A stretch of 64,000 nucleotides of DNA from Portulaca oleracea (lineage: Eukaryota; Streptophyta; Magnoliopsida; Caryophyllales; Portulacaceae): assembly GCA_029582165.1 (NCBI GenBank), contig CM055893.1, positions 25,457,179 to 25,521,178 of the forward strand. Reading direction: 5' to 3'. A model generated the notes under the pieces. The model saw nothing but the letters and a program-made list of their open reading frames with translations. It ran no database searches and had not been told where the DNA came from. The translations under genes were made by a program, and so were the position numbers. Below are positions 44,210 through 55,115 of this stretch, one piece after another (the first letter of the stretch is position 1; each line of letters opens with the position of its first letter).

Positions 44210-45781
44210 TATAGACACCGGGATTTGCACCGACATAATCCCGACCCGTCAAAAATCTGATAAATAATTTGGGTCAGATACCAAAATGGGTCATTGGGCC
44301 CATGTGATTGGCGAAGCAAGCACAACAGTGCAAAATAGCCCACTATCCGGAATAAAAACCCGCGTGGGTTTTAATAAATAAAGGCGGCCCAGAATAAAGG
44401 TGGCCCAGAAACAGATCCGGCCCAGCGACTACAAAACCCGCGGGGGATTTCTATTACGTAAGGCACGTCGTTTCACTCCGCCCACGTCAGCGATCCGTGC
44501 GAGGTCATTTCAAACCCTCGTGGGTTTTCTACTCAAACTCTAGCACCAAAATCTTGATCACTCTCCCCTGATTTTAGCCCACATGCCTTTGACCTTCTGC
44601 CTTGACTTTTGAAAACCCGCATGGGGTTTGATTTTGCATTGATTGGAGGCATGATCTTAGGGGTATGTTCCCCTCTATTTCCCTCCAAATCACTACCTCC
44701 TCACCTATAAATACCCCCCTTCCATTCCATTCATTTCATCAACTATCATCATGATCCTACCTACACTATCTTAAAACTCTCTCTACTATATCCATTCTCA
44801 TATTATCATCACCCTTACTCTACCAAACTTTCATCAATGACCACTCATATATTATCTTACCACCATGCTCACACTCACCCTTCCAATCTTCAAGTCAATG
44901 CAAAGTCAAGATTTTTGATCGGCGCATTCGGGCTCCTAAATCAAAAGAGGTTCGCTTTCATTATCATTATTGTTGTTTAATCATGTAATTTGCACATTAA
45001 TTCCGTTACTTGTGCATATTTTGTAAACCAAAAATCCCATTGTATATTGTATGATGAGAATATAATTTCGTGAAATAAATTAAACTTCTCCCCGCTCTTT
45101 TTCATTTTAATATCGATTTTAGTAGAGTCTGTTTTCTAACATGCAAATTCGAGAGTTCTTATAATTCTCGAATTCGTAACCTTACCCCCGAATTTAAAAT
45201 CGGGTTTCGGGTAGACCGGAGTCACTTTTTATTTTTTTATGGTTTGTCGATTTCCTTAAATCGGCTGGCGACTCTTTAGCACCTTTTTTACAAATCTTTT
45301 TGATTATTTAAAATAAACGATATTGCACAAAAATAATAATAAATGATTTAATACCACTTTTTCTAATTAATCTAAGGCCTCACGAGAGAAAACGGGCCAG
45401 AAGATTAATAAAACCCTCACAGGTTTTATTGATTTTCACCCCTTTGCTCTGGGTTGAAGATGCACAGGGCCCAGCCCATGGCACCATAAAACCCACACGG
45501 GTTTTAGTGTCCCATGGCGGTCCCTTTGTTCCTTCTTAGACCCGGATGAAATAGTGGGTCAGTATTAAAGTTATTAATAAACCATTTTAGTGTAATTTCG
45601 GATATTTTAATAATATAAAAAGAATTTGTTAATAAATAAAGTTTCATCACACCGAAAATGAATTTCGAAAATAAAAATATCCTTATTTAAGGATTAAGTA
45701 ACCTTAGTCGGCTCCCGATCACTTAAGTAGCACATCCGATAACCGACATCCCTAAACGGGGGCGATTTTTCGGGTCCTACA
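44210..45781 (+). repeat. 3' LTR of Tat-2
   Basis: Begins TATAGACACCGGG (TG mutated to TA) right after the polypurine tract and ends CGGGTCCTACA. It contains the Tat-typical phrase GGCTGGCGACTCTTTAGCACC near 45262. Six palindromes of the AAAACCC...GGGTTTT type at 44355, 44433, 44512, 44611, 45407-45430 and 45487-45506. No matching 5' LTR or primer-binding site is in the window. Confidence 0.8.
44705..44715 (+). promoter_or_regulatory. LTR TATA box, Tat-2
   Basis: CTATAAATACC about 500 bases into the LTR, followed by C-rich sequence, fits the core promoter at the U3/R border. Confidence 0.6.
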
Positions 45782-46423
45782 TCCAAAAAAAATAAAATTG
45801 TATTTGAGTGAGACACCGGCGAGTGGAGCGGCGGTGACTCAGTGGTTTTCTAACATAGTACATTGATCATGTGGTTGACCGGATTGACTTTGCCACGTCA
45901 CTAAAACAACACATGTCAATTGCTTTTCCTTTTTTTTATGTGTCCAGCATGGAATTGAAATTAACCCCCTCCTTTTTCCCTTTTTTTCTCTCTCCATTCT
46001 TTTTATCTTTCCCTTTCAGTTTGGCATTGTTGTAAAAAACATCCCCAACCTCGAATTGTTTTTCCTCTGTATTAGACGACTGCCTTTTTTCTTCCTTCTT
46101 CTCCCATCTTCTCTTTCTTCCTTTTCAGTTTTCCCTATTTGTAAAAATCATCCCGCACCCATAATTTTTTTCCTCTGTAACCACTACCGTGTTCTTCCTT
46201 CTTCTCCCATCTTCTCTTTCTTCACCCAGAAAACTTTGTGGCTCTCCTTGGAATCGCTAAGCACCTAGAAAATTCTGTGGCTCTCCTTCCAATCCACAAG
46301 CACCCAGAAAATTTCATGTCTCTCTTTCAAACCCAGAAATGTTTTCTCCCTAATTCGTGTTGAAGAACCCTAATTGAGAGTCTTCTTTTTCTAAACCCAA
46401 AATTCTGTCAAACACGGTGAGAA

Positions 46424-46531
46424 ATGAGCAAGGGGAAAATATCGAGTTCTTCATCAAACACAGTGAGCTGGCCAAATTGTGGCCATGGTATACCAGCCAC
46501 TATTCAGATCTGTAGGAAAAAAAGAAGCTAA
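46424..46531 (+). pseudogene. GRF-type zinc-finger gene, 5' fragment (left inverted repeat)
   Basis: A 35-codon ORF opens with a Ser-rich start, then NCGHGIPATIQICRKKRS and TAA. This looks like the first half of a GRF zinc finger (CxCG...P...T/S), a domain of about 45 residues in plant small proteins and nucleases. The inverted copy lies at about 48250-48130 on the minus strand and continues further (EGRKLYGCQLWN-like and CEF), supporting the identification. Confidence 0.45.
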
Positions 46532-46649
46532 TGACAGTATCTCAGGTGTAGACATGTATAACGGTCTTGTTTATGTATGGTCAAGATAAACAGATGAGGT
46601 GTCGACACTTCGAATAGGCAGACAAAGGCCAATCCGGTTCCGAGGACAA

Positions 46650-46914
46650 AAAAGTTACAATTGAGATTAATGTAGCTAATCAAATTCATGAAAATGAAAT
46701 TCTTAAGGAAGATGTTGAAAGGCTGAGGAAAAAGATAGAGAAAGAGAAGATGAAGAAGACAACAGTTAAGGAAGAGCTAAATATTATGAAGGAGGAGTTG
46801 TTTTGCTTGAAAATGAGGGCATATGGGAAGTGGGGTTGGGAGAAGATGATGTTGTATATTGTATTGGTTTTGGTAGGTATTGCATTAGGTAGGAGCATTT
46901 CAGGTGTTGCTTGA
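46650..46914 (+). pseudogene. Coiled-coil and transmembrane tail of the GRF-type gene
   Basis: In one plus-strand frame ending at TGA 46912-46914 there is a Glu/Lys-rich heptad stretch (NEILKEDVERLRKKIEKEKM), then WEKMMLYIVLVLVGIALGRS, a likely membrane segment near the C-terminus. Plant GRF-finger proteins commonly have this finger, coiled coil and membrane-tail order. Stops separate it from the 5' fragment, so it is a pseudogene or an unresolved spliced gene. Confidence 0.45.
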
Positions 46915-47146
46915 ATGGTAATGAATGGTGGGGACTCTGTTGTTTGGTGAACCTAATTGTATCTTGTTTATGAAAGAATCTTATTATTTATGAAAGATTG
47001 TTGTCAATTGTTGCATTGAATGAATGGTATTTGTTGTTGTCATGTATGTTGTGTAGATGAAATGAATGATTAATCAACATTGTCGAATATACTATAAATT
47101 ATCTAAGTTGTCCTTCAAAATATTGTATTTCAATAGTATATATTTT

Positions 47147-47265
47147 ATTTCAATTGGATTTTAGTGGTATAGATTATATTTTAACTGGACTCTAGTGGTA
47201 TCGATTATATTTTAATTGGATTTTAATAGTGTAGATTATATTTTAATTGGATTCTAGTGGTCCCA
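47147..47265. repeat. 31-bp tandem repeat, about 4 copies
   Basis: Units of the form ATTTTAATTGGATTCTAG followed by TGGTATAGATTAT follow each other with small changes inside the inverted-repeat element. No coding signal. Confidence 0.75.
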
Positions 47266-47662
47266 AAATTGATCGGATTGGATTGCAAAAGTCCTTTATA
47301 TCATGTATTGTATTTTAGTGGACCCATATTGTAAGGATGTGGATTTCAGTGGACCAAAAAAGAGTAATACATATTGAAATGTAAGTTGTATTAAAGTGGA
47401 ATATAAACAAGATGCATTCAACAATTCAATCAATTAGAAAACAAGATAAGGTCAATGTCATGACAAGGATACCATTCATAGACAAATATCCACCAAACCT
47501 AATCCCCAAAAGTATTGCAAACGACAGCCCCTAATGTTCAATAATAAGGCCCCAAAATATTACACAACTCGAATGAATATATTCACTGTCCAAAACACAT
47601 ATACTTGACAGGAATCTATGACACTGTCCAAAATCATGAGCTGGCCCAAACTTGAAGTGTCC

Positions 47663-48136
47663 TACTCTGGTCCCCCATGTGGTTGGCTGCAACTAGCAAC
47701 TGATGCTTGGGACCACAAAAGAGGTTGTTGTGCCACTTGTTGGGAAATGCCATGTGAAATTTCCTGCATTAAATCATGTATCAATTAGTTGCCACTTTAC
47801 CGTAGGTGAGTGCTTTTAGGATAGTGTTCAACAGTCCAAGCTGGAAAAAAAAATTAGGGTTTCCTAACAAAAAGTGGATCCAATGGAATAAAAAGGTGAG
47901 AATCATACCAATTGAGCTGCTGCAGCTGATTTGGTTTGCACTCCACCCCCTGTTGCACTCCTTCCAGCCCCTGTACCTCCAGCCCTGCCTCTTCCCCTAC
48001 CTCGTCCCCTGCCTCTTCCAAATGAACCAGCTCCACTTGCACCTAGAGTGGCAGCTGGTGATGCATTCCAATTGTTAGGGTCATTAGCTTCCTTTAACTT
48101 AAATTCACAAAAAAAAGTACATTCCATAACTGGCAA
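47663..48136 (-). pseudogene. Gly/Arg-rich gene tail with intron, inside the inverted-repeat element
   Basis: Minus-strand ORF 48136-47903 runs from the GRF-like part (CEFKLKEANDPNNW) into SFGRGRGRGRGRGRAGG and SAAAAQL. A donor-like GTATGA is followed by an acceptor (TTTAATGCAG/G) near 47763. The next segment stays in frame (ISHGISQQVAQQPLLWSQ, ending GGPE and TAG). Gly/Arg and Gln-rich tails occur in Mutator transposases and other plant proteins; which one this is cannot be decided. Confidence 0.4.
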
Positions 48137-48490
48137 CCATAGAGTTTTCTCCCTTCATTCAGACCCTTTTTCCTACAGATCTAAAGAGTGGCTGGTATAT
48201 CATGGCCACAATTTGGCCAGCTCACTGTGTTCGATGAAGAACTCGATATTTTCCCCTTGCACATTTCTCACCGTGTTTGACAGATTTTTAGGTTTGGAAA
48301 ATGAAGACTCTCAATTAGGGTTCTTCAACACGAATTAGGGAAATAATTTTTTGGGTGAAGAAGGAGAAGATGGGAGAAGAAGGAAGAAGACGGCAGTGGT
48401 TACAGAGGAAAAACACTTTTGTGTGGGGGATGAGTTTTACAGAAAGGGCAAATTGAAAGGGAAGAAGGAAGAAGAAAGGCAGTTGTCTGG

Positions 48491-48811
48491 TGTTCGGTCG
48501 TAATATTTTTGGGTTTTTCTAAGAGTATGGATGTCGGTCCACAGGGATGGGTGTTACGCTTGATAAGGAGATTGGTTTGCTTGAGGAGTTTTCAATTGCG
48601 GAAAGCAGTAAATAACGTAAAGCAATTAACTAATCTAGGCATGGATTCAAAATAACAATAAGCAAGTAAGCATGAAGAGATGAACTAATCTAACTTCAAC
48701 AAGAAAGCAAATTAAACTAAGAATGCGATTAAAAGCAATTAATGTAAAAACTTGAATAATGAAACTAGGACAAAGAAATTATACCTAGCATGCTCAAATC
48801 TTCACACTAAT
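48491..48811 (-). repeat. Left part of a minus-strand Athila-type LTR (TGTTCGG family), split by insertion
   Basis: Starts TGTTCGGTCG and resembles the left part of the solo LTR at 39224. Homology resumes at 62547 after the inserted Athila element; the last five bases CTAAT (48807-48811) are the target duplication of that insertion. Confidence 0.8.
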
Positions 48812-50501
48812 TGTTTAGACCCGATTTCGTGTCTAAATACCGCCTAAATCCTTAGGCTTTTAACTTGTTTCGTAGCTTATTTTAATAACTTTTAATGCGT
48901 TTTGGTTACTTTTGTAGTTTCCGAAGGGTTTCACTCAAAACGAATCTGAACGGGCTAATTTTGCACCAATCTTGGGAATCCCGAGATTCCCTAAGATTCC
49001 ACGAGCCCTGAACGTGTCAAAGGCAGCGGATTAGAAGGGTCGGTCATGTAGAAAGGCAGCGGAAGCGGAAGCAATGGTTGAAGAGCCTCCTGAAGAAAAC
49101 AGTGGCTGAGAGACCCCGTGGCCACGGTCACCTTGACCATAGCCACGGTGTGATTGAGCCATGACCTAAGGAAGAAGCCTTGCACCCGAGATAGACCGTG
49201 GTCACGGTCACTCTGACCGTAGCCGCGGTGGGATCCTACCTTGCCCAAGGAAGAAGTCGGCGAGACTAGGCCGTGGCGGCCTCCCATGACAAGAACGCGG
49301 TGCGAAGGAGCGAAAAGTTGTCACCCTAATCGCCTAGACCGCGACGGTGCACGCATAGGACCGTACGCGGCGCGGTGCGAAGAGAAGAAATCTCTTGCCT
49401 TACGTAGGACCGTGGCCACGGTCACCCTGACCGTGCCCACGGTCCCCTGCGGGCCAGTTTTGTCTGTTGTGTAAAATGATGAGTTTTGAGTAACAACCTT
49501 GATTACTATTTAATGTATTTTAGGTCATTTTACTAGGGGAGATTAGACAACAGTTTTTATCTATCTTTTATGATACTTTAGCCTCTTTATCACATTTTTA
49601 AGTCTTAGATTAGGGGGATTAAGGAAGATCTTTACTGAGATTATTGGTTCTTGTATTTGATCCTCTTGAGTATTATTGGAAGTTTGAAGATTATTCTCAA
49701 CTTTGGAGCATTCGAGCTTTATTATTCTGAAGTTTTCTCCCTTGTCATCACAATCCATGAGCATTTCTTAATCTCTCTCTGTCTAATTTATTGCTTATTT
49801 ATTAATCTCTGTTTTTGATATTGTTGGTGTTGTTGAATGTTTATTGTCATCTTAAGCATGAATGAAGTTGTTGATGTTATTATCATGATAGTTAGGATGT
49901 TTAGTGACTAGAACCTTAATGGGTTAGGGAGATATTAATGGTGTGAATGGGTGATTAGGTTTGGGTTAGCAATATTAGTAAGTAACTAGTTAGGAAATCA
50001 ATTTTCTAATCCTATCCTTCCCTCAAGTGGGATGTATTTAGGTGTGAAAGCATCCCGAATACTTCCAATACTTGTTGGAAGGTAGGAATTAGGATAGTTA
50101 GTATTCTAGTTCGCGAAAGCGAATAGAAACTAACTAGGAAATTTCGTTCCATTAACTTTCCCGGGTCTGTCGATGGATTTTGGGGAAGTTAATCCAGATT
50201 ATCCTTGAAAGAGGAAGCCCGGTGGGTATTTTCTAACGGAATTACCCTTTGATTTCCCTTTCTCGTTACTCTCTTGTTGCGAAACCCATTTCCTCATTCC
50301 CGCTTACATCCCGAAAGTCTCCCGACACCCATTGTTTTACCTTTTTGACTGAACATAGCGTGTTTGTGTTGTTTTCACCCTAAAGTCTTTCATCCTTTCA
50401 TGATCATAAACCATACCTAGAGTCAACTAGCTGCAGCTAAGGCCCCTAGCTCCCTGTGGAAAAACGATAAATCCGTGGTCTTACAAACCACTCGGCTAAC
50501 A
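48812..50501 (+). repeat. 5' LTR of the complete Athila element
   Basis: 1690 bp, TG...CA. Palindrome doublets near 49115, 49194, 49273, 49335 and 49409; the last contains the perfect 16-mer GACCGTGGCCACGGTC (49408-49423). The third and fourth doublets are eroded compared with the 3' LTR. Confidence 0.9.
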
Positions 50502-50504
50502 AAA

Positions 50505-50522
50505 TGGCGCCGTTGCCGGGGA
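50505..50522 (+). other. Primer-binding site, tRNA-Asp type
   Basis: TGGCGCCGTTGCCGGGGA begins 3 bases after the 5' LTR. This 18-mer is the classical Athila primer-binding site, usually assigned to the 3' end of tRNA-Asp. Confidence 0.85.
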
Positions 50523-50638
50523 GCAAGCGCACCTAGTTTAGCTCTTTGTCTTTAGGTTGGTTAAGATCATTTCACTGCTAGAGATTTTGTTATCCTTAGT
50601 TACTGGAAATTTGATTCTTCTGTTTGTTCCTTTTGTGC

Positions 50639-51409
50639 ATGCGGACTCGCTGTCGACGAGGCCAAACTCCTGTAACTCCACCGGACTCGAATCCGGAGAG
50701 TATTATTCGACAAGCTAACGCCGGTTCGAGACGAGCTAGACAACAAAGGGAGCGAGAGACGATCGAAATTCCAATGGCTGAAGGAGAGCAAATTCCACCC
50801 CGTACCTTAGCATCATATTCCTTACCATCATCGGGTACGGGAGGCGATCCCATCACATTACCAGAATTACCACCGAATGCATCTTTCGATTTCAAGCCAT
50901 ATTTATTGGAAATTTTTGAGAACACCCCGTACCATGGAGGAGAGCATGAAAATCCTATTGACCACATCAACATATTCGAGCAACGCATCGGCTTCGTACA
51001 AATGAATTGAGTTTCCGCCGAATACATGAAGCTGAAATTTTTCCCTCTTACCTTGAAAGGGAAAGCATTATTATGGCTCAACACGTGTCCGCCCGAAACT
51101 TATTCAACATGGGATGCCCTTAGCCGCGACTTTCTTCAAAGGTTTTTCCCCAATGATGAGACGTGTCGGTTGAGGCAAGCCATCATGAGCTTCAAGCAAG
51201 AGCCCGATGAGTCATTATTCGAAGCATGGGGGAGATTCAAAGGTCTCCAACGGAGGTGTCCACATCATAATCTTGAGGATTGGTTATTATTGCATCACTT
51301 CTATTCCGGATTCAGTAGCTCTTTGCGAGAATCCATCGATCATGCCTCGGGGGGTATGTTCCTCAAGAAGACGGCGGAGGAAGCAACCCTACCATTAAAT
51401 TTCTCATGA
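50639..51409 (+). pseudogene. gag, Athila lineage
   Basis: From ATG 50639 (MRTRCRRGQTPVTPP) the frame runs to a TGA at 51008-51010, then continues in the same frame to 51409. It contains FENTPYHGGEHENPIDHINI, LTLKGKALLWLNTCPPETY, then TWDALSRDFLQRFFPND and DESLFEAWGRFKGLQRRCP, the retrotransposon gag block. An earlier in-frame ATG at 50624 is less typical. It forms the cytoplasmic particle in active relatives. A frameshift joins it to the next ORF. Confidence 0.8.
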
Positions 51410-52942
51410 ATGCGGTTCTTGAGATGCAACAAAAGGCATCTTTGGAGGAAACCACAAGGCAAGTAAAGGCGGCCCAAGAAGTACCTATGCTTATTCCGGA
51501 TGCCCGAGTCTTGGTCTGTGATTTTTATGGTGGGTCACATTCTTCGCAGCGATGTGAAGAGTATCAAACCGAGCAAGTCCAAGCCATCTATCCCAACAAT
51601 AACCTCTCCTATACCAATCAAACCCCCATTTGTCCCCGTGGGAATTACGCCTACAACCAACAAGCTCCCCTAAACCAAAACCCACCCCCCGGTTTCCCTA
51701 ATCAAAATCGCCGCCAATACCACCAAAACCACCACCAAAATCCCCACCTAGGTCAATCTTCCCAAGTGCCCAAACAATCACAACAAGAAACCCTTGACCA
51801 AACCTTCCAAAAGTTGGCCTTAACTCAAGAAAAGATAGCCTTATCTCAAGAAAAGATGGCCTTAGACCGAGAAAAAGACCAAACTCGCATTAAGAACCTC
51901 GAGTTATTGTTGGCCCAATTGGCACAACAATCTCAACCTATCCAATCTTTGCCTAGCCAATCCGAACCTAACCCAAAGGAGCAACTTAATGCGATTACTT
52001 TGAGGAGTGGCAAGGAGATTGCTGGACCTAGAATGGTGGGAGAGGAGGTCTTGGGTGACAAAGAAAGTGACGTGGTGGATATCTCGGACGAGGAAGATTT
52101 GTTGGAGAAGCGGGAAAGTGAGTTAGTATTAGGTGAGGAAGTTGAGAGAGCACATGAGGATGAATTGGGAGAGTCTAGTAAAGAACAAGAGGAGATAGAG
52201 AAGTTAAGGAAAGGGAAAGGAAAAAGGGTGGAAGAAAAACCAATCCAAACTATTGAGAAGCCAAAGCTACAACCGGTTCCTTTTCCCGATCGGTTAGCAA
52301 AGCTAAAATCCGATGAAAAGTTTTCAAAATTCATTGAGATGCTCAAGAAGCTTCAAGTGAACATTCCATTTCTTGATGCCATCTCTGAAGTTCCGTCCTT
52401 CAAGAAGCATTTAAAGGAGCTTCTCACGAGCAAGAGGAGAATTCAAGAGAAATCTACGATCCATTTGACAGCGGATTGTAGTGCAATCATCGATAACAAA
52501 TCACCGGAGAAATTAGCCGACCGCGGAAGTTTTTCTATTCCATGCACCATTGGTGATATGCGGATTGGCCGTGCCCTTTGTGATCTAGGAGCAAGTGTAA
52601 GTGTCATGCATTATTCGATTTGCAAGAAGTTAAATCTCGACGATCTTGCTCCTACAACAATTAATCTTCAATTGGCCGCCAAGACCGTTGGGAATATTGG
52701 AAGACATCCCGGTCCAAGTGGGGCGGTTTTTGATTCCTTGTGATTTTGTGATCTTGGAGATAGAGGAAGATAACAACATCCCTATTATTTTGGGAAGGCC
52801 ATTCCTTGCTACGACGGGAGCCATTATCGATGTGAAGAATGGAAGCATGTCGTTGAATGTCGGGAATGAAAGCATAATTTTTCAACTTGAGGGGTCATTG
52901 AAGGGTCCTTCGTATGGGAATCATGTTATGCCATTGACATGA
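51406..52942 (+). pseudogene. gag C-terminus and aspartic protease, Athila lineage
   Basis: The 445-residue ORF 51406-52743 has a degenerate finger (CDFYGGSHSSQRCEE), a Gln/Pro/Asn-rich linker, an EKIALSQEKMALDREK coiled stretch, LNAITLRSGKEIAG (typical of this clade) and the protease motif CDLGASVSVM (codons 52579-52596). A frameshift near 52685 moves the rest, including IPIILGRPFLATTGAIIDVK, to 52646-52942. Protease would cut the polyprotein. Confidence 0.8.
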
Positions 52943-55115
52943 TGGAGTTCCTTGTTGATGAGTATATTGAGGACCCCCATCTCCTTGAATCTATTTGCGA
53001 TGATCCCTTGGGAGCTTGCTTATTGGAGTCTTTCCAATTTGAGACCAACGGCACCGATATTACTTTCTTCACCAACCTTCTTGACTCTTCACCCATACAT
53101 AAGGAGATTATTATTGATGAGCCTTATATGGAGTGTATGGAGATTCAAGATGCGATCTTCAAAGGTATGTATTCTTTTCAAATTCAATCTTCTACTCCTT
53201 TAGAGCTTAAAGCCTTACCCCCTTCCCTCTAATATGCTTTCTTGGATGATGAGAAATCTTATCCTGTCATTGTGAATGCGAATTTGAATGATTTCGAATT
53301 GTCCAAGTTGTTTGATTTTCATAGAAAACATAGGGGTGCATTGGGTTATAAGATAGAAGACTTGAAAGGTTTATCCCCTTCCTTATGCATGCATTCGATT
53401 GATTTGCTAGAAGATTCCAAGCCTACCAGGCAACCCCAACGTCGTTTAAATCCGAACATGCAAGAAGTGGTTAAAAAGGAGGTAGTAAAGTTGCTAGTTG
53501 CTGGGATCATCTTCCCCATCACAAATAGCGAATGGGTAAGCCCGGTTCAGTGTGTGCCCAAGAAGGGTGGATTGACCGTAATTGAAAATGACAAGAAAGA
53601 ACTAGTTAGTACCCGGACCGTCACCGGTTGGCGGATGTGTATCGATTACCTCCAATTAAACAAAGTAACAAAGAAGGACGATTTCCCCTTCCCTTTATTG
53701 ACCAGATGTTAGAACGGTTGGCGGGTCATTCGCATTTTTTCTTTTGGGATGGGTACTCAGGTTTCTTTCAAATTCCAATCCACCCCTCACATCAAGAAAA
53801 AACCACCTTCACTTGCCCATATGGGACATTTGCTTATCGTCGCATGCCATTTGGTTTATGTAATGCCCCTGGGACTTTTCAACGTTGTATGATGGCTATT
53901 TTTAGTGATTTTATTGAAAAATGCATGGAAGTCTTTATGGATGATTTTTTTGTGTACGGTAATTCTTTCGATGACTGTTTGCTAAATTTGGAGAAAGTGT
54001 TAACTCGTTGTGAGGAAGTAGATCTAGTTCTGAATTGGGAGAAATGCCACTTCATGGTGGAACAAGGTATCGTTCTGGGTCACTTAATTTCTTCTAAGGG
54101 CATCGAAGTAGATAAGGCCAAAGTTGAGGTTATAGAGCGCCTACCACCCCCAGTGTCCGTTAAGGGGGTGCGTAGTTTTCTTGGCCATGCCGGCTTTTAT
54201 CGCCGGTTCGTCAAAGATTTTTCAAAAATTGCTCGACCTCTAACTGACCACTTGTGCAAAGATGCCCCTTTCATTTTCATTGATGAGTGCCTTGAGTCGT
54301 TTTATATGTTGAAGCAGGCTTTGATTTCCGCTCCGGTAGTTCAACCTCTGGATTGGACGCCACCCTTTGAGATTATGGCCGACGCAAGCGACTTCGCCGT
54401 AGGAGCGTGTTTGACCCAAACACTAGACAAGAAGCCAAGGGTCATCTATTACGCAAGCCATGCGCTTGATAGCGCCCAAAGGAACTACACTACCACGAAA
54501 AAGGAGCTTTTGGCGATCGTTTTTGCGCTCAACAAATTCCGGCAATACCTCATGTTCTCTAAGGTGGTAGTCTACACGGATCATGCCGCTATCAAATACT
54601 TGATGGGAAAGAAGGAGACAAAACCGAGACTTATACAGTGGGTCTTGCTTATGCAAGAATTTGATTTGGAAATCCGCGATAAGGCGGGCACAAAGAATGT
54701 CGTAGCCGATCACCTTTCGAGGATTCTTGTCGACTCGGAAGACATCCAACCGATTGTAGACGCTTTCCCGGACGAGCAACTCTTGGCTATCAACTCGCAT
54801 CCTTGGTATGCGGATATTGTGAATTATTTGGCGAGCGGAGTGATCCCTCAACACTTGAACCATCATCAAAGGAAGAAATTCCTCCACGACATGAAGCATT
54901 ACTTTTGGGATGATCCTTTCCTTTTCCGTCTTGGAAATGACGGGATGTACCGGCGGTGTATTCCCGAGAGTGAAGTACAATCTATTTTGACCCATTGTCA
55001 TGAATTTCCGGTGGCAGGTCACGGTGGCCCCAAAAGACGGCGGCAAGGGTTTTGCAAACCGGCTATTGGTGGCCGACTCTTTTTTGTGACGCCATCTGCA
55101 TGTCAAGCAATGTGA
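52943..55115 (+). pseudogene. Reverse transcriptase and RNase H, Athila lineage
   Basis: The acidic linker (52939-53232) ends in an in-frame TAA. RT begins in 53242-53712 ([36 protein letters not shown]) and after a frameshift near 53700 continues in 53628-55115 with [20 protein letters not shown] and [10 protein letters not shown] (FMDD codons 53934-53945, catalytic pair intact). RNase H follows with [37 protein letters not shown] and [13 protein letters not shown]. The end covers the start of the integrase zinc region before a frameshift near 55040. Confidence 0.88.

Larger units (their letters stand above)
45782..48490. mobile_element. Mutator-like inverted-repeat element carrying a GRF-type gene fragment
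   Basis: Sequence at about 46065-46520 reappears inverted at 48165-48490, giving terminal inverted repeats of 320 bases or more. Both arms hold leader sequence and the start of the same small gene. The right arm is cut at 48490 by an LTR; its outer part must lie beyond the window. The left limit is next to the Tat-2 LTR and is not exactly defined. Long inverted repeats with captured gene pieces are typical of Mutator-like elements; no transposase catalytic domain is visible. The left arm has an internal repeat near 46240-46320 (TGTGGCTCTCCTT...). Confidence 0.65.

Noticed and set aside
47806..48338. Plus-strand Leu/Pro-rich ORFs as a gene
   Set aside because: They read the complement of the Gly/Arg-rich coding stretch and the inverted-repeat leader.
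54423..55106. Minus-strand ORF of 227 residues
   Set aside because: Mirror of RNase H and integrase coding sequence on the plus strand.
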